In this document: piece by piece, positions 48,437-57,063 of the stretch
Layout of the letters: the number at the start of each line of letters is the position of its first letter
Position numbering within the stretch: position 1 is the stretch's first letter
IMG/VR virus record: IMGVR_UViG_3300010397_000001
Location: 20,365 to 84,364 of that record
Length of the DNA stretch: 64,000 nucleotides
Direction: 5' to 3' (one strand)
Origin: a virus
Notes under the pieces: generated by a model
What the model was told of the DNA's origin: nothing
Seen by the model: only the letters and a program-made list of their open reading frames with translations
The model's database searches: none
Position numbers and translations under genes: made by a program

Positions 48437-50239
48437 GTGGGACTCGAATACAAAAGCGTCACTGTCGGTGGCGTCACGCAGGTAGAAAACAAGGGCAAGG
48501 GCCATGTTCGGGCCTTCGTCTCTGTCACGGGTATCGCGGACAACGTCAAGGACGTGATTCTCCCGGGCGCGTACACCAAGACGCTGAAGCAGCGCACTCC
48601 CAAGGGTGCGTGGGGCCACGACTGGAAGACGCCGACCGCCAGAACCGAGGAAGCTGTCGAGCTGCCCCCAGGTCACCACTGGCTGCCGAAGCAGCTCAGC
48701 AACGGTCAGCCGTGGCCTGAAGAGGCCGGCGCGCTCATGGTGGACATGAAGTTCAACCTCGACACTCAGCGAGGGCGAGAAGCCTACAGCGACGTGCTGT
48801 TCTTCGGCCCTCAGCAGGAGTGGTCGATCGGTTACCAGGTACCTGAAGGCAAGGCATACAAGAAAGACGGCAAGCGGTACATCAAGGAAGTCGACCTCTA
48901 CGAGTACTCGCCCGTCCTGTTCGGCGCGATGAACCACGCCCGTACCGCAAACGAGCCCAAGTCCGTGCAGGATGCTCAGCTCGCGTTCAAGGTGCTCGGC
49001 GGTGCGGACATCGCAGAGATGCAAGACCTCATCATCCAGATCAAGGAGTTCCGCGACTCAATCGGCGACCTCAGCAACGAAGCAAGCGACGGCGAGGCTG
49101 ACGTTGAGTGGGACGGCGACGAAGAGGCCGCGGAAGACGACGAGTTGGACGACGAGTTCGAGGACGAAGACGAGGAGAAGGCTGACATCGTCGATCTGCT
49201 CCGGAAGAACCTGATCCAGACCGAACGGCTGTTGAGCGCGTTGGAGGAGAAGGAAGACACCGGCAGCAACACCGACGAAGGATTCAGTGCGTACATCGAG
49301 GCAAAAGCGACGATGTACGACAACGTCACCGAAGCAGCGTCAGAGGCCGAAGAAGACCTCGACGAGGACGACGTTATGGCCCTTCAGGAGGCCGCAGAGG
49401 AGTTCGACGACGCTGTTGATGGTGGGGACACCGAATCGGCCGAAGAAGCCGGCAGCAAGCTTCTCGGGGTTGTGGAAGAACTGTTGGACAACGACGGTGA
49501 CAGCAGCTTGAGTGAAAAGCTCGCGGTGCTGGCACAGGTCATCGTCGACCGGCGGTCCTTCATGGACGCTGAAATCAAGCGGCAGCACGGTTTTCCGCTG
49601 TCCTTCAAGACCGGAGCACCGATCACCGGCGAAGTTGGCGTGTCGTCGTTCGTGGGCAACCTCGAAGACGATGCCTTGATGGCGTTGGGCCAGTACGCCA
49701 GTGAGAAGGACGACTACGTGTCGAGTTGCGTCGTTCGAGAGATGAAGGCGCGTGGGATGTCCTACGGCGCGAAGCCCAAGAAGAGGACTGGCATCACGCC
49801 TGGTGCCAGTTACGACGGCAACGACAACGAGATGGATTCCGACGCCGACGAAATGAAGCCGAAGAAGCGGCGTAGTGGTGCTCCTATGGCACGAACTGGA
49901 ACCAAGGAGGAAGGCGCCGGCCTGTCCACCAAGAAGAAGTTCAGCCAGAGGACTCGTGACAACTACGCGGCATCAGGCGACGCCATGCCGGACGGTAAGT
50001 ACCCGATCAAGACTCAGAAGGACTTGGACAACGCGGTCAACGACTACAACCGCACCGGTCAGCCTGCTGACGTCAAAGCTCACATCCTGAAGCAGGCCAA
50101 GAAGTACAAGCTTTCACTCCCATCCACCTGGCAGGACGAGAAGTCGGCGGACTACGTCAAGCTCGACAACACAGACCTCGTGGAATTCAAGTCTCTCCTC
50201 GCCGGCTTGGAAGAGGTGGCGCTTGACTACGAAGATTGA
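48437..50239 (+). CDS. HK97-type prohead protease fused to a scaffold-like region
   Basis: GTG 48437. Residues 1-175 are a prohead serine protease (catalytic H61 in W-G-H-D and S130 in E-W-S-I-G-Y, with D-V-I-L-P-G-A). It continues with ~250 residues of acidic coiled coil, like a scaffolding delta domain, and a C-terminal ~100-residue module (Y-P-I-K-T-Q-K-D-L-D-N-A-V) I recall as a common phage domain of unknown role. The protease trims capsid and scaffold during head maturation. Usual protease length is ~200 residues. Confidence 0.85.
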   Translation: MGLEYKSVTVGGVTQVENKGKGHVRAFVSVTGIADNVKDVILPGAYTKTLKQRTPKGAWGHDWKTPTARTEEAVELPPGHHWLPKQLSNGQPWPEEAGALMVDMKFNLDTQRGREAYSDVLFFGPQQEWSIGYQVPEGKAYKKDGKRYIKEVDLYEYSPVLFGAMNHARTANEPKSVQDAQLAFKVLGGADIAEMQDLIIQIKEFRDSIGDLSNEASDGEADVEWDGDEEAAEDDELDDEFEDEDEEKADIVDLLRKNLIQTERLLSALEEKEDTGSNTDEGFSAYIEAKATMYDNVTEAASEAEEDLDEDDVMALQEAAEEFDDAVDGGDTESAEEAGSKLLGVVEELLDNDGDSSLSEKLAVLAQVIVDRRSFMDAEIKRQHGFPLSFKTGAPITGEVGVSSFVGNLEDDALMALGQYASEKDDYVSSCVVREMKARGMSYGAKPKKRTGITPGASYDGNDNEMDSDADEMKPKKRRSGAPMARTGTKEEGAGLSTKKKFSQRTRDNYAASGDAMPDGKYPIKTQKDLDNAVNDYNRTGQPADVKAHILKQAKKYKLSLPSTWQDEKSADYVKLDNTDLVEFKSLLAGLEEVALDYED

Positions 50240-50378
50240 TAGGGATGCTGAGTTGGTTCTGGTAGCTCACCAGCGCCATACGAAGGGCCACTGCCTGTGC
50301 GGATATTTCGAGCTGGGCAGGTCCTTCGCAGCACACCAGGTAGCCAAGCTCCGCGAAGCAGGGTTGCTTAAGGACTGA
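50223..50378 (+). CDS. Small zinc-knuckle protein, 51 aa
   Basis: TTG 50223 has GGAAGAGGTGG upstream and overlaps the protease stop. The product has H-C-L-C-G-Y-F near the middle and a C-terminal helix with H-Q-V-A-K-L-R-E-A-G-L-L, an HTH-like end. Located between protease and capsid. Confidence 0.5.
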   Translation: MTTKIDRDAELVLVAHQRHTKGHCLCGYFELGRSFAAHQVAKLREAGLLKD

Positions 50379-50460
50379 CAACACGTGTTCGTGTTTTAAT
50401 GGACTCAAAGGTTCCGCAGGCGGTGTCGACCGGCCACGGCGTTACCTACACACCAGATAC

Positions 50461-50473
50461 TTCAAGAGATGAA
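50461..50473 (+). promoter_or_regulatory. TTCA-N5-TGAA site before the major capsid gene
   Basis: Perfect copy (TTCA-AGAGA-TGAA) ending 12 nt before the capsid ATG and abutting its AAAGGTG ribosome binding site. Strong candidate regulatory site for late expression. Confidence 0.5.
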
Positions 50474-50485
50474 AGGTGCAAACAG

Positions 50486-51778
50486 ATGTCGCCGGTGGCC
50501 GAACTGAAGACCATCCTCCGCGAGAAGAACTCGCAGATCCAAGCGTTCTTGGACAACGGAATCAAGATCGACGGCAACAACGTCGAGGTCAAGTCCGAGG
50601 ACAAGGCCAAGATTCAGACCATCCTCGCCGAGGCGCGCGAGATCAAGTCCCTGCTGGACATGCACAAGTTCGGCGTCGACACCGGGCGTCTCCTGGACTT
50701 CAAGGACAGCGACGGCAGCAAGGCCGTCGAGGCGATGGCCGGCGGCTACATCCGCAACATGGGCACCAAGAGCCTCGGGCTCCAGTTCGTGGAGTCGAAG
50801 GAATTCCAGGAGGCCAAGGAGAACAGCGACGGCATCATGCGGTCACCGTTCTCCATCGAAGCGCACGACATCACCGGCGGTCGGCTCCAGCGCAAGGACA
50901 TCTACGGCGACCTGTCGTCGCACGCCATCGACCTCGGCGTCGGCACGGTGGTCCAGTTCGACCCCATGGTGCCGCGTCAGCAGCGAGCGACCCGTGTCCG
51001 CGACCTGTTCCCGGTGGCGACCACCAGTGCCAACCTGATCGACTACTTCCGAGTGACCGGCTTCGTCGAGCAGCAGGGCAAGGGCAACGCGCAGACGGTT
51101 CCCGAGCGCTCCGGCGGCACCTTCGGCCTGAAGCCGCAGTCGAACCTCGTCTTCGAGTCGGACGGCGCCCCGGTGCGCACGATCGCCCACTGGGAGGCGA
51201 TCCACCGCAACGTGGTCCAGGACGTCCCGCAGCTCATGGCGACCGTCAACAACGAGCTGCTGTACGGTCTGGCGCTGGTGGAGGACGACCAGATCCTGAA
51301 CGGTGACGGCAGCGGCAACAACCTGCGCGGCCTGATGAACACCAACGGCGTGCAGCTCTACCCGGCGGCCACCAACGAACTGCGGTCGGACTCCCTCCGC
51401 AAGGCGACCACGCTGGCCGTGCTGGCGAACTACGCTCCGACCGGATACGTGCTGCACCCCAACGACTGGGAAACCCTGGAACTCCAGAAGGGTTCCGGCG
51501 ACGGGCAGTACATGCTCGTGACGAACATCGCGATCGGCGTCAACGCGCAGGTGTGGCGTCAGCCGGTCGTCGAGACACCGGCCATGACCGAAGGTCAGTT
51601 CATCAACGGTGCCTGGGGCATCGGCGCGCAGCTCTACGACCGTCAGCAGGCCAACGTCCGCATCGCCGAGCAGCACGCGGACTTCTTCCTGCGCAACGCC
51701 GTCGTGATCCTGTGTGAGGAACGGCTGGCGCTGACCGTCAAGCGCCCGGAGTCGTTCGTCATCGGCACGTTCGGCTAA
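50486..51778 (+). CDS. Major capsid protein, HK97 fold
   Basis: ATG 50486 (AAAGGTG upstream) is preferred to GTG/ATG starts further up. Residues ~1-110 are a helical delta-like region that the prohead protease is expected to remove. The HK97 core follows with V-P-R-Q-Q, a G-x-G-N-N-L-R-G-L-M loop and the C-terminal P-E-S-F-V-I-G-T-F. It is extremely GC-rich with preferred codons, typical of the most abundant phage protein. Confidence 0.92.
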   Translation: MSPVAELKTILREKNSQIQAFLDNGIKIDGNNVEVKSEDKAKIQTILAEAREIKSLLDMHKFGVDTGRLLDFKDSDGSKAVEAMAGGYIRNMGTKSLGLQFVESKEFQEAKENSDGIMRSPFSIEAHDITGGRLQRKDIYGDLSSHAIDLGVGTVVQFDPMVPRQQRATRVRDLFPVATTSANLIDYFRVTGFVEQQGKGNAQTVPERSGGTFGLKPQSNLVFESDGAPVRTIAHWEAIHRNVVQDVPQLMATVNNELLYGLALVEDDQILNGDGSGNNLRGLMNTNGVQLYPAATNELRSDSLRKATTLAVLANYAPTGYVLHPNDWETLELQKGSGDGQYMLVTNIAIGVNAQVWRQPVVETPAMTEGQFINGAWGIGAQLYDRQQANVRIAEQHADFFLRNAVVILCEERLALTVKRPESFVIGTFG

Positions 51779-51793
51779 ATCATCCAGCAAGGC

Positions 51794-51807
51794 GTACCTT
51801 CGGGTAC
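51794..51807 (+). terminator. UUCG-tetraloop hairpin after the capsid gene
   Basis: GTACC-TTCG-GGTAC, a very stable tetraloop hairpin 15 nt after the capsid stop. It may stabilise the capsid mRNA 3' end. It abuts ATG 51808, which makes that start less likely. Confidence 0.45.
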
Positions 51808-51918
51808 ATGCTCATCATCATCAACGGTGGCCCCCACGAGATCAGCGAACTGAAGACCGCGTTGGGCCTCACCGCAATCGAAGCAGAACTTCAGTCCCTC
51901 AATCGGAAGGTGCACAAG

Positions 51919-52236
51919 ATGGACAGTGAAATCCAGCAGCTCGATTCCGTCGTCGAAGGTCTCGGTACAGCGATTCAGGAACTCAACGACGCCGTGACGA
52001 CCGTCATCCAGAAGCTCGACGACCTGACCACCAACGGCAACCTCAACGCGGAAGACCGCGCCGGCATCGACCAGGCCCTCGGCACGCTCAACGCCGCGCA
52101 GAACCAGGTGTCGCAGACGCTGGCCGCCGCACAGGCCGCCGGCTCCATCACGCCGCCGGCCGCCGAGCCCAGCGCCGAAAGCGGCGGTGGTGAGGCGCCT
52201 CCGGAGGGAACCCGCAAGGGTGTGAAGAAGCACTGA
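51919..52236 (+). CDS. Coiled-coil head protein, 105 aa
   Basis: ATG 51919 has GGAAGGTG at 7-nt spacing; the frame is open back to ATG 51808, which has no site. A heptad-rich helix (I-Q-Q-L-D-S-V-V-E-G-L, A-V-T-T-V-I-Q-K-L) leads to an Ala/Pro/Gly tail. It follows the capsid gene and may be a head fibre or decoration protein. Confidence 0.6.
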   Translation: MDSEIQQLDSVVEGLGTAIQELNDAVTTVIQKLDDLTTNGNLNAEDRAGIDQALGTLNAAQNQVSQTLAAAQAAGSITPPAAEPSAESGGGEAPPEGTRKGVKKH

Positions 52237-52258
52237 ATATTTCGGCAACGGCCGGCGA

Positions 52259-52298
52259 GAAGAAGCGGCTATCGGTTTCGGCCGGTGGCCGCTTCTTC
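52259..52298 (+). terminator. 11-bp hairpin
   Basis: GAAGAAGCGGC (52259-52269) pairs exactly with GCCGCTTCTTC (52288-52298), 18-nt loop. A TAGACT box at 52301-52306 follows, 6 nt before ATG 52312; it could be a -10 for a leaderless transcript, but no -35 is obvious. Confidence 0.6.
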
Positions 52299-52311
52299 GT
52301 AGACTGAGTAC

Positions 52312-52584
52312 ATGCCAGACGAACCGCAAGACATGACGCTATCTCCCAGTGGAGGGAGACCAGCCATCCTGTTCAGCGAATGGGCTGGCCGCGTTCCACA
52401 ATCAGGAAGCTTGTTCGACGAGATGCCGCAAGATTGCATTCTTGATGGACATGCCTATAACGCTTGCAGGAGAGGACACCTCAGTGGCGGTGCAGAAGAA
52501 GACCAGGCGGCCGGTGGTTACCTCCACTCGGCCCCAGACATCGACCTTCCCAAGTGGGAGGGAGAGTACCGAGGACGTCGATGA
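52312..52584 (+). CDS. Doubtful small protein, 90 aa
   Basis: ATG right after a possible -10 box and no ribosome binding site. The first ~57 residues are plausible; the last third overlaps the next gene in another frame. It may be spurious, with the stretch instead being a leader. Confidence 0.3.
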   Translation: MPDEPQDMTLSPSGGRPAILFSEWAGRVPQSGSLFDEMPQDCILDGHAYNACRRGHLSGGAEEDQAAGGYLHSAPDIDLPKWEGEYRGRR

Positions 52585-53014
52585 GGTAACCCCTGACTCC
52601 GAGGAGACGGAAGAGGAGTTGGAGACCGAAGAGCTGGAGGATTCAGCGGATGAAGCCATGGCCGAGGAAGTTGATATCCCTCGTCCTTGGCTGGACGACC
52701 CGAGGTGTCCGCACGACGCTATCGTGGTTGGGCCTGGCGAACCCATCCGAGTGACCGGCGTCATCACCGGCCAGATGGTCCGTGTGGACAAGCAGGTCGT
52801 GCGAGCGTTCCAGCGTCCGCGTACCAGCGGTTGGTACTTCACGCTCATCTACTCGCGAGGGACGCAGGTCCCCTTCACCAGGGTTCAGTCTGTGAACGGT
52901 AATGAGGTGCTGCACGTGCCAGCACGCGTGCCAGTGCACCGGATCGACAACATCAGCTACCCGGCTGCGACGACATCGGACGGCTTCTCACTGCCGTCTT
53001 CGTTGATCGCCTGA
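52484..53014 (+). CDS. Head protein with acidic N-terminus, 176 aa
   Basis: GTG 52484 has AGGAGAGG upstream; the longer frame lacks a site. A basic then strongly acidic N-terminal half is followed by a beta-barrel-like C-terminus (I-R-V-T-G-V-I-T-G, S-G-W-Y-F-T-L-I-Y). Position between capsid and connector genes suggests a head-completion role; the family is not recognised. Confidence 0.55.
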   Translation: MAVQKKTRRPVVTSTRPQTSTFPSGRESTEDVDEVTPDSEETEEELETEELEDSADEAMAEEVDIPRPWLDDPRCPHDAIVVGPGEPIRVTGVITGQMVRVDKQVVRAFQRPRTSGWYFTLIYSRGTQVPFTRVQSVNGNEVLHVPARVPVHRIDNISYPAATTSDGFSLPSSLIA

Positions 53015-53031
53015 ATGGGAAGGGGAGGATG

Positions 53032-53664
53032 ATGGCACTGATCAACTTGCAGGATCTGCTGAACCGCATGGACAACCCTGCAATCACTGATTCGGAAGAG
53101 AGCTACATAGAAACCGTCATCCTCCCTGGTGTTCAAGAAGAGTTGGAGTCCTACTGCGGTAGGCCGCTAGAGCGGAAGCAGGTGCGCGAACGGCTGAACC
53201 CAGATTGCGAAGGCTACGTGTGGTTCAGCATGACTCCGGTGTGGCAGATCATCAGTGTCGTGCACGCCGATGGAACGCCGGCTTCCTACGCCCCTCCTGC
53301 TGTCCCCGCCTACGTTCCCTCCACGGATCCGAACATCGCTGACATCGACCTGGTTGGTAGCGCTTGGTCGGAGTTCACCTACAAGGCTTACATTCAGCCG
53401 CTGAATCCATACGGCATCTACTTCAACGCCGCTCCGTTCTACTACGTGACGTACATCGCCGGCTTGGACATCAGTAACGATGCGTCGGCCAAGAGCGAGA
53501 TGTATGAAGTAGCCAAGCGTCAGGTCAACGAAATGTTCGTGAAGGACATGGGCATACGCCACGGCTCCGTCGAGCAAGCGAACAACGCCGACACTCGCCC
53601 TCCAATGTGGACACCTGACGAACTGGTGAAGTTCGACCGATACCGGAGGCGGATAGCGGTATGA
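53032..53664 (+). CDS. Head-tail connector (adaptor) protein
   Basis: ATG 53032 lies 4 nt after AAGGGGAGG (ATG 53029 is too close). The helical start with E-S-Y-I-E-T-V-I-L-P-G-V-Q-E-E-L-E-S-Y-C-G-R-P-L is typical of gp6/gp15-like connector proteins that stack under the portal. Beta-rich middle, C-terminal helices. Its place in gene order supports the call. Confidence 0.65.
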   Translation: MALINLQDLLNRMDNPAITDSEESYIETVILPGVQEELESYCGRPLERKQVRERLNPDCEGYVWFSMTPVWQIISVVHADGTPASYAPPAVPAYVPSTDPNIADIDLVGSAWSEFTYKAYIQPLNPYGIYFNAAPFYYVTYIAGLDISNDASAKSEMYEVAKRQVNEMFVKDMGIRHGSVEQANNADTRPPMWTPDELVKFDRYRRRIAV

Positions 53665-54116
53665 CCGCGCTGGAAGGTCTGGCCAACACCATTAGGGGCA
53701 TGGACGAACGAGTCCGCAACCCGATGGGTGTATGGCCGCGTGTAGGCAACGTGGTGGCGAGAATGAACGCTAAGGCATTCGCTACCAAGGGTGCGTCTAC
53801 CGGGAAGCCCTGGGCGCCTCTGGCGGCGTCTACAGTGGCCGAGAAGATGAAGCATGGCTGGCCGTCTTCTCCGTTGGTGCGTACCGGCAAGATGAAGGCG
53901 TCCTTCACTGGCAGGCCGATGGGTATCGAGCGGTACTACGGCAAACAAGCCGTCTACGGAGCTGATGGTCAGATCCCTATCTGGCAACAGAAGGGGACTC
54001 GCCGCCACGGTCGGCGCCATATCCCTCCACGCTTGATCCAGAAGTTGGATCCTCAAGCCAGAGCGGAGATCAAGAAGATCATCGTCGGCTGGGTAGTCAA
54101 GGGAGTTGCGTCGTGA
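53661..54116 (+). CDS. Tail completion/morphogenesis protein (Mu gpG-like)
   Basis: ATG in an ATGA overlap. Contains G-K-P-W-A-P-L-A-A-S-T, P-L-V-R-T-G-K-M-K-A-S-F and Q-Q-K-G-T-R-x-x-x-R-x-I-P-P-R, the signature of phage virion morphogenesis (gpG/HK97 gp10-like) proteins. It acts in neck or tail completion. Confidence 0.75.
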   Translation: MTALEGLANTIRGMDERVRNPMGVWPRVGNVVARMNAKAFATKGASTGKPWAPLAASTVAEKMKHGWPSSPLVRTGKMKASFTGRPMGIERYYGKQAVYGADGQIPIWQQKGTRRHGRRHIPPRLIQKLDPQARAEIKKIIVGWVVKGVAS

Positions 54117-54730
54117 CCGGGCTGTCCAGTGTCACCGGTGGCGCCGAAGAGCTGAGGCAGAAGTTCGCCAGATTCTTCGAGGCTGTCACACCTCCGGTGA
54201 TCGAAGCGGCTTGGGAAGAGTACGACATCGATCCTTGGCTGCTCCCCAAGTTCGCGGTCTATGACGGTGTTGACCCCATGAAGGTCACCAGTTTTCCAGC
54301 TCTCTGTTCTGGCGCTTCGACCGACACCAACCACACAGTGACCGATATCAACGCGGACGGCTCCATCGAGACATGGCCTGTGTATTCGTGGTACGTCGCA
54401 GTGGTCGCTATGACGCCGTACAACCGTGAGACGAACAAGTGGGCAGATCCGGATTACGACAACTGCATTCGCTTGATGAATCGCCTCACAGCGATCGTGC
54501 AGAACGTCCTCATCAACAGCCCTGGTCTTCTCGATCCCGATACCGTATCCCTGGATAGATCGAGCATCAATACCACATACCACGATGTGCTTCCTGCAAG
54601 TGGTGCACCGCGGAAGTGGGTTTCCTCGTCAATCATGACGATGACGGTCAAGCAAAGAGCAGTGACGTGGCAACCGAAGATAGGCACCGTGAATCAAACC
54701 ATGGTCTTGCCCGGAATACTCACAACGTAG
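54113..54730 (+). CDS. Neck/tail terminator-like protein, 205 aa
   Basis: GTG in a GTGA overlap. Alpha/beta protein with a helix-strand layout and Y-N-R-E-T-N-K-W-x-D-P-D-Y-D-N near residues 102-117; the position just before the sheath is that of the tail terminator. No strong motif. Confidence 0.5.
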   Translation: MTGLSSVTGGAEELRQKFARFFEAVTPPVIEAAWEEYDIDPWLLPKFAVYDGVDPMKVTSFPALCSGASTDTNHTVTDINADGSIETWPVYSWYVAVVAMTPYNRETNKWADPDYDNCIRLMNRLTAIVQNVLINSPGLLDPDTVSLDRSSINTTYHDVLPASGAPRKWVSSSIMTMTVKQRAVTWQPKIGTVNQTMVLPGILTT

Positions 54731-54742
54731 GGGGATTCACCC

Positions 54743-55045
54743 ATGTGGAAAGTGGTCTTTAACCCCAGCGAGGGGCAAGACATCGTCGTGGACAAGGACG
54801 GGCACTACTGCTCCCCACAGTCCTGGGCTGCCGGCTTTTCCAGCGTGGTAGACCCTCTGGTCGGCGCAGGGAAGCTCATCAACATCGACGTCTCGCATCT
54901 GGATCGGGACCACGCCAATCCCGACGTTATAGTTGTGGCAGACAGAGTTGACGAGTTGAACGCGCAGCGTCAAGCAACGCAAGCGGTTCAGCAGCAGGAC
55001 GAGGAAAACACAACGGGCAGCACGGATAAGAAGAAGAGGAAGTGA
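54743..55045 (+). CDS. Hypothetical tail-region protein, 100 aa
   Basis: ATG with GGGGG upstream. Beta-rich N-terminal 60 residues, then a charged Gln/Lys-rich tail (K-K-K-R-K). A small protein immediately before the sheath gene; role unknown. Confidence 0.6.
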   Translation: MWKVVFNPSEGQDIVVDKDGHYCSPQSWAAGFSSVVDPLVGAGKLINIDVSHLDRDHANPDVIVVADRVDELNAQRQATQAVQQQDEENTTGSTDKKKRK

Positions 55046-55046
55046 T

Positions 55047-56495
55047 ATGCCAGGCGTAATCGTTCAAACTCAAACGCTGTCCGGCCCATCGACACCGCTG
55101 CGTGCACCGGACGGACAGTTCTTCGTGGTCGGGCTCGCCGAACGCGGACCCACAAACGCGGTGTTCCCACTCCGGGGTATGCCGGACTACACGCGGTACT
55201 ACGGCGACCGTGTGTCCTACGGCGCGCTCTACGACCAGTTGCTGACCTACTTCAACGAAGGCGGACAGCAGGCGTACGTCGCTCGTGTTGTCGGTCCGGC
55301 AGCAACCGTGGGGTCGTTGACACTGCTCGACCAGGCTGGGTCTCCGCTGAACACCATCCGAGTCGACGCGGCCAACGCCGGCTCCTGGTCGACACAGCTT
55401 TCTGTCGAGATCCAGGCCGGTTCGTTGACGAACACGTTCCGGATGATCGTCACGCTCAACGGCGTTCAGGTGCACAACGTCAACAACATCTCGTCACCCT
55501 CGGACGCTGTCAACCAGTTCGCAACGTCGCCGTACATCAAGGTGACCAACCTCGGTTCCGCGACAGCAGCACCGGCGAACAACCCGGACGTCGTTGCAGC
55601 AACAGCACTGAGCGCCGGTGCTGACGACCGGACCAGCGCGACGGACACCACGTTCGTGAACGCACTCGCGCTGTTCAACTACGAGCTGGGAGACGGTTCG
55701 GTCGCCATTCCTGGCAAGGCTGCTACAGCCATCTGGACGGGCATCAACGCTCACTGCGTTGCCAACAACCGTATCGGGCTGTTGGCCGCCGTCCAGTCGG
55801 AGACGAAGTCGAACCTGCTGAACCGTGTGGCCGAAGTGGACAGTGAGTACTGCGGTCTCTTCGCACCATGGATCCGGATCAGCGACGGTGCCGGCTCCTA
55901 CCGCACCATCAGTCCGGAAGGCTACGTAGCGGCCTGTCGCGCCAAGGCCCACGATCAGACCGGACCGTGGAGGGTGCCGGCAGGATCGCTCTCATCGGCG
56001 AACACTCTGGTCGGCCTGGACGTCATCTACACCCGACAGGACAGCCAGGATCTCGACGATGGCCGGGTAAACGTCATCAAGACGGTGGCCAACACGATCC
56101 GGCTGTATGGCTGGCGCTCGTTGTCTTCATCCGATGAATACAAGCTTCTGCACAACAGGGATCTCCTGAACTACCTCGTCGTGCAGGCGCAGGCCAAGCT
56201 TGAGGACTCGCTCTTCAAGCCGATCGACGGCAAGGGCCAGCTCCTGAACGCGGTCAACGCATCGATCGTCGGCCTGGTCGACCCCATCGCACGTGCCGGT
56301 GGTCTGTACGCACTCCTGGATCCGACTGGTAAGCAGGTCGACCCTGGATACAAGGTCGTCACGGACAACTCGGTGAACACGCCGGCACTCCTGGCGCTCA
56401 ACCAGATCGCTGCTCGCCTGCTGGTGCGCATCTCGCCGGTCGGCGCTCTCATCACGTTGACCATCGTCAAGGTCAACAACCAGGCCGGATTCTGA
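55047..56495 (+). CDS. Tail sheath protein
   Basis: ATG one base after the previous stop, with AAGAGGAAG upstream. N-terminal P-G-V-x-V-Q-T, then F-V-V-G-L-A-E-R-G-P, a variable outer domain, and the C-terminal core with V-N-V-I-K-T-V-A-N-T-I-R-L-Y-G-W-R and G-K-G-Q-L-L-N-A-V, as in contractile sheaths. 482 residues is normal. It makes this phage a myovirus. Confidence 0.9.
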   Translation: MPGVIVQTQTLSGPSTPLRAPDGQFFVVGLAERGPTNAVFPLRGMPDYTRYYGDRVSYGALYDQLLTYFNEGGQQAYVARVVGPAATVGSLTLLDQAGSPLNTIRVDAANAGSWSTQLSVEIQAGSLTNTFRMIVTLNGVQVHNVNNISSPSDAVNQFATSPYIKVTNLGSATAAPANNPDVVAATALSAGADDRTSATDTTFVNALALFNYELGDGSVAIPGKAATAIWTGINAHCVANNRIGLLAAVQSETKSNLLNRVAEVDSEYCGLFAPWIRISDGAGSYRTISPEGYVAACRAKAHDQTGPWRVPAGSLSSANTLVGLDVIYTRQDSQDLDDGRVNVIKTVANTIRLYGWRSLSSSDEYKLLHNRDLLNYLVVQAQAKLEDSLFKPIDGKGQLLNAVNASIVGLVDPIARAGGLYALLDPTGKQVDPGYKVVTDNSVNTPALLALNQIAARLLVRISPVGALITLTIVKVNNQAGF

Positions 56496-56505
56496 GGGGC
56501 ACAAC

Positions 56506-56907
56506 ATGGATTCAGTCAATCAATTCCTGGTAACCGTCGAGGGCATCGACGGGTACTTCATGACGTTCGAGGGCGGCAACATCACGTCGCAAACGAACAA
56601 GATGTACGACGGCGGAGCGACTATTCCGTCCGTAGTAGCCAACCGGCCGTTGGTGGACGATGTCACGGTGACGCGCGGATACGAACCGCTCCGCGACGAA
56701 GACATCATGACCGAGATGCGTCAGCTCGTCGGGGTGTTCACCACCACGCTCAGCAAGACGCCAACCGACCGCAACCTCGTGGTGACCGGTCGGCCCATCG
56801 TCTACCCCAATGCTTTGCTGAGTGGCTTCCAGGAGATCAACGCGGACGCCAACGGCACCGACGCCGGTATCTGGGGACTCGTGTTCACGGTGCCCAGCGT
56901 CCGGTAA
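56506..56907 (+). CDS. Tail tube protein
   Basis: ATG after GAGGGG. 133 residues, beta-rich, with G-Y-F-M-T-F-E-G-G, V-T-V-T-R-G-Y-E-P-L-R-D and G-R-P-I-V-Y-P; a conserved place directly after the sheath. Fits the T4 gp19-like tube family in contractile phages. Confidence 0.8.
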   Translation: MDSVNQFLVTVEGIDGYFMTFEGGNITSQTNKMYDGGATIPSVVANRPLVDDVTVTRGYEPLRDEDIMTEMRQLVGVFTTTLSKTPTDRNLVVTGRPIVYPNALLSGFQEINADANGTDAGIWGLVFTVPSVR

Positions 56908-56952
56908 TACCGCACCACTGTTTCAGGGAACCATCGGTAAGCCACCTGTAGA

Positions 56953-57028
56953 GGCCGTAGGCGGCAGCGAACCACCAGACCCATAGTCGTACGTGGGCGC
57001 GGAGGTTCTAAGCCGCCTACGGCCTTTT
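56953..57028 (+). terminator. Long-loop hairpin terminator between tube and chaperone genes
   Basis: A 13-bp perfect repeat (56953-56965 with 57012-57024) encloses 46 nt that contain another small hairpin, followed by TTTT. Probably attenuates transcription between the abundant tail proteins and the chaperone genes. Confidence 0.6.
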
Positions 57029-57038
57029 ACAGGGCCAA

Positions 57039-57051
57039 TTCAACGAGTGAA
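57039..57051 (+). promoter_or_regulatory. TTCA-N5-TGAA site before the tail chaperone
   Basis: Perfect copy (TTCA-ACGAG-TGAA) ending 12 nt before GTG 57064, just after the hairpin. Confidence 0.5.
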
Positions 57052-57063
57052 AGGCAAAAGGTC

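Noticed and set aside
50843-51790. 315-codon minus-strand frame opposite the major capsid gene
   Set aside because: Antisense shadow of a GC-rich, highly biased gene; the + strand capsid is unambiguous.
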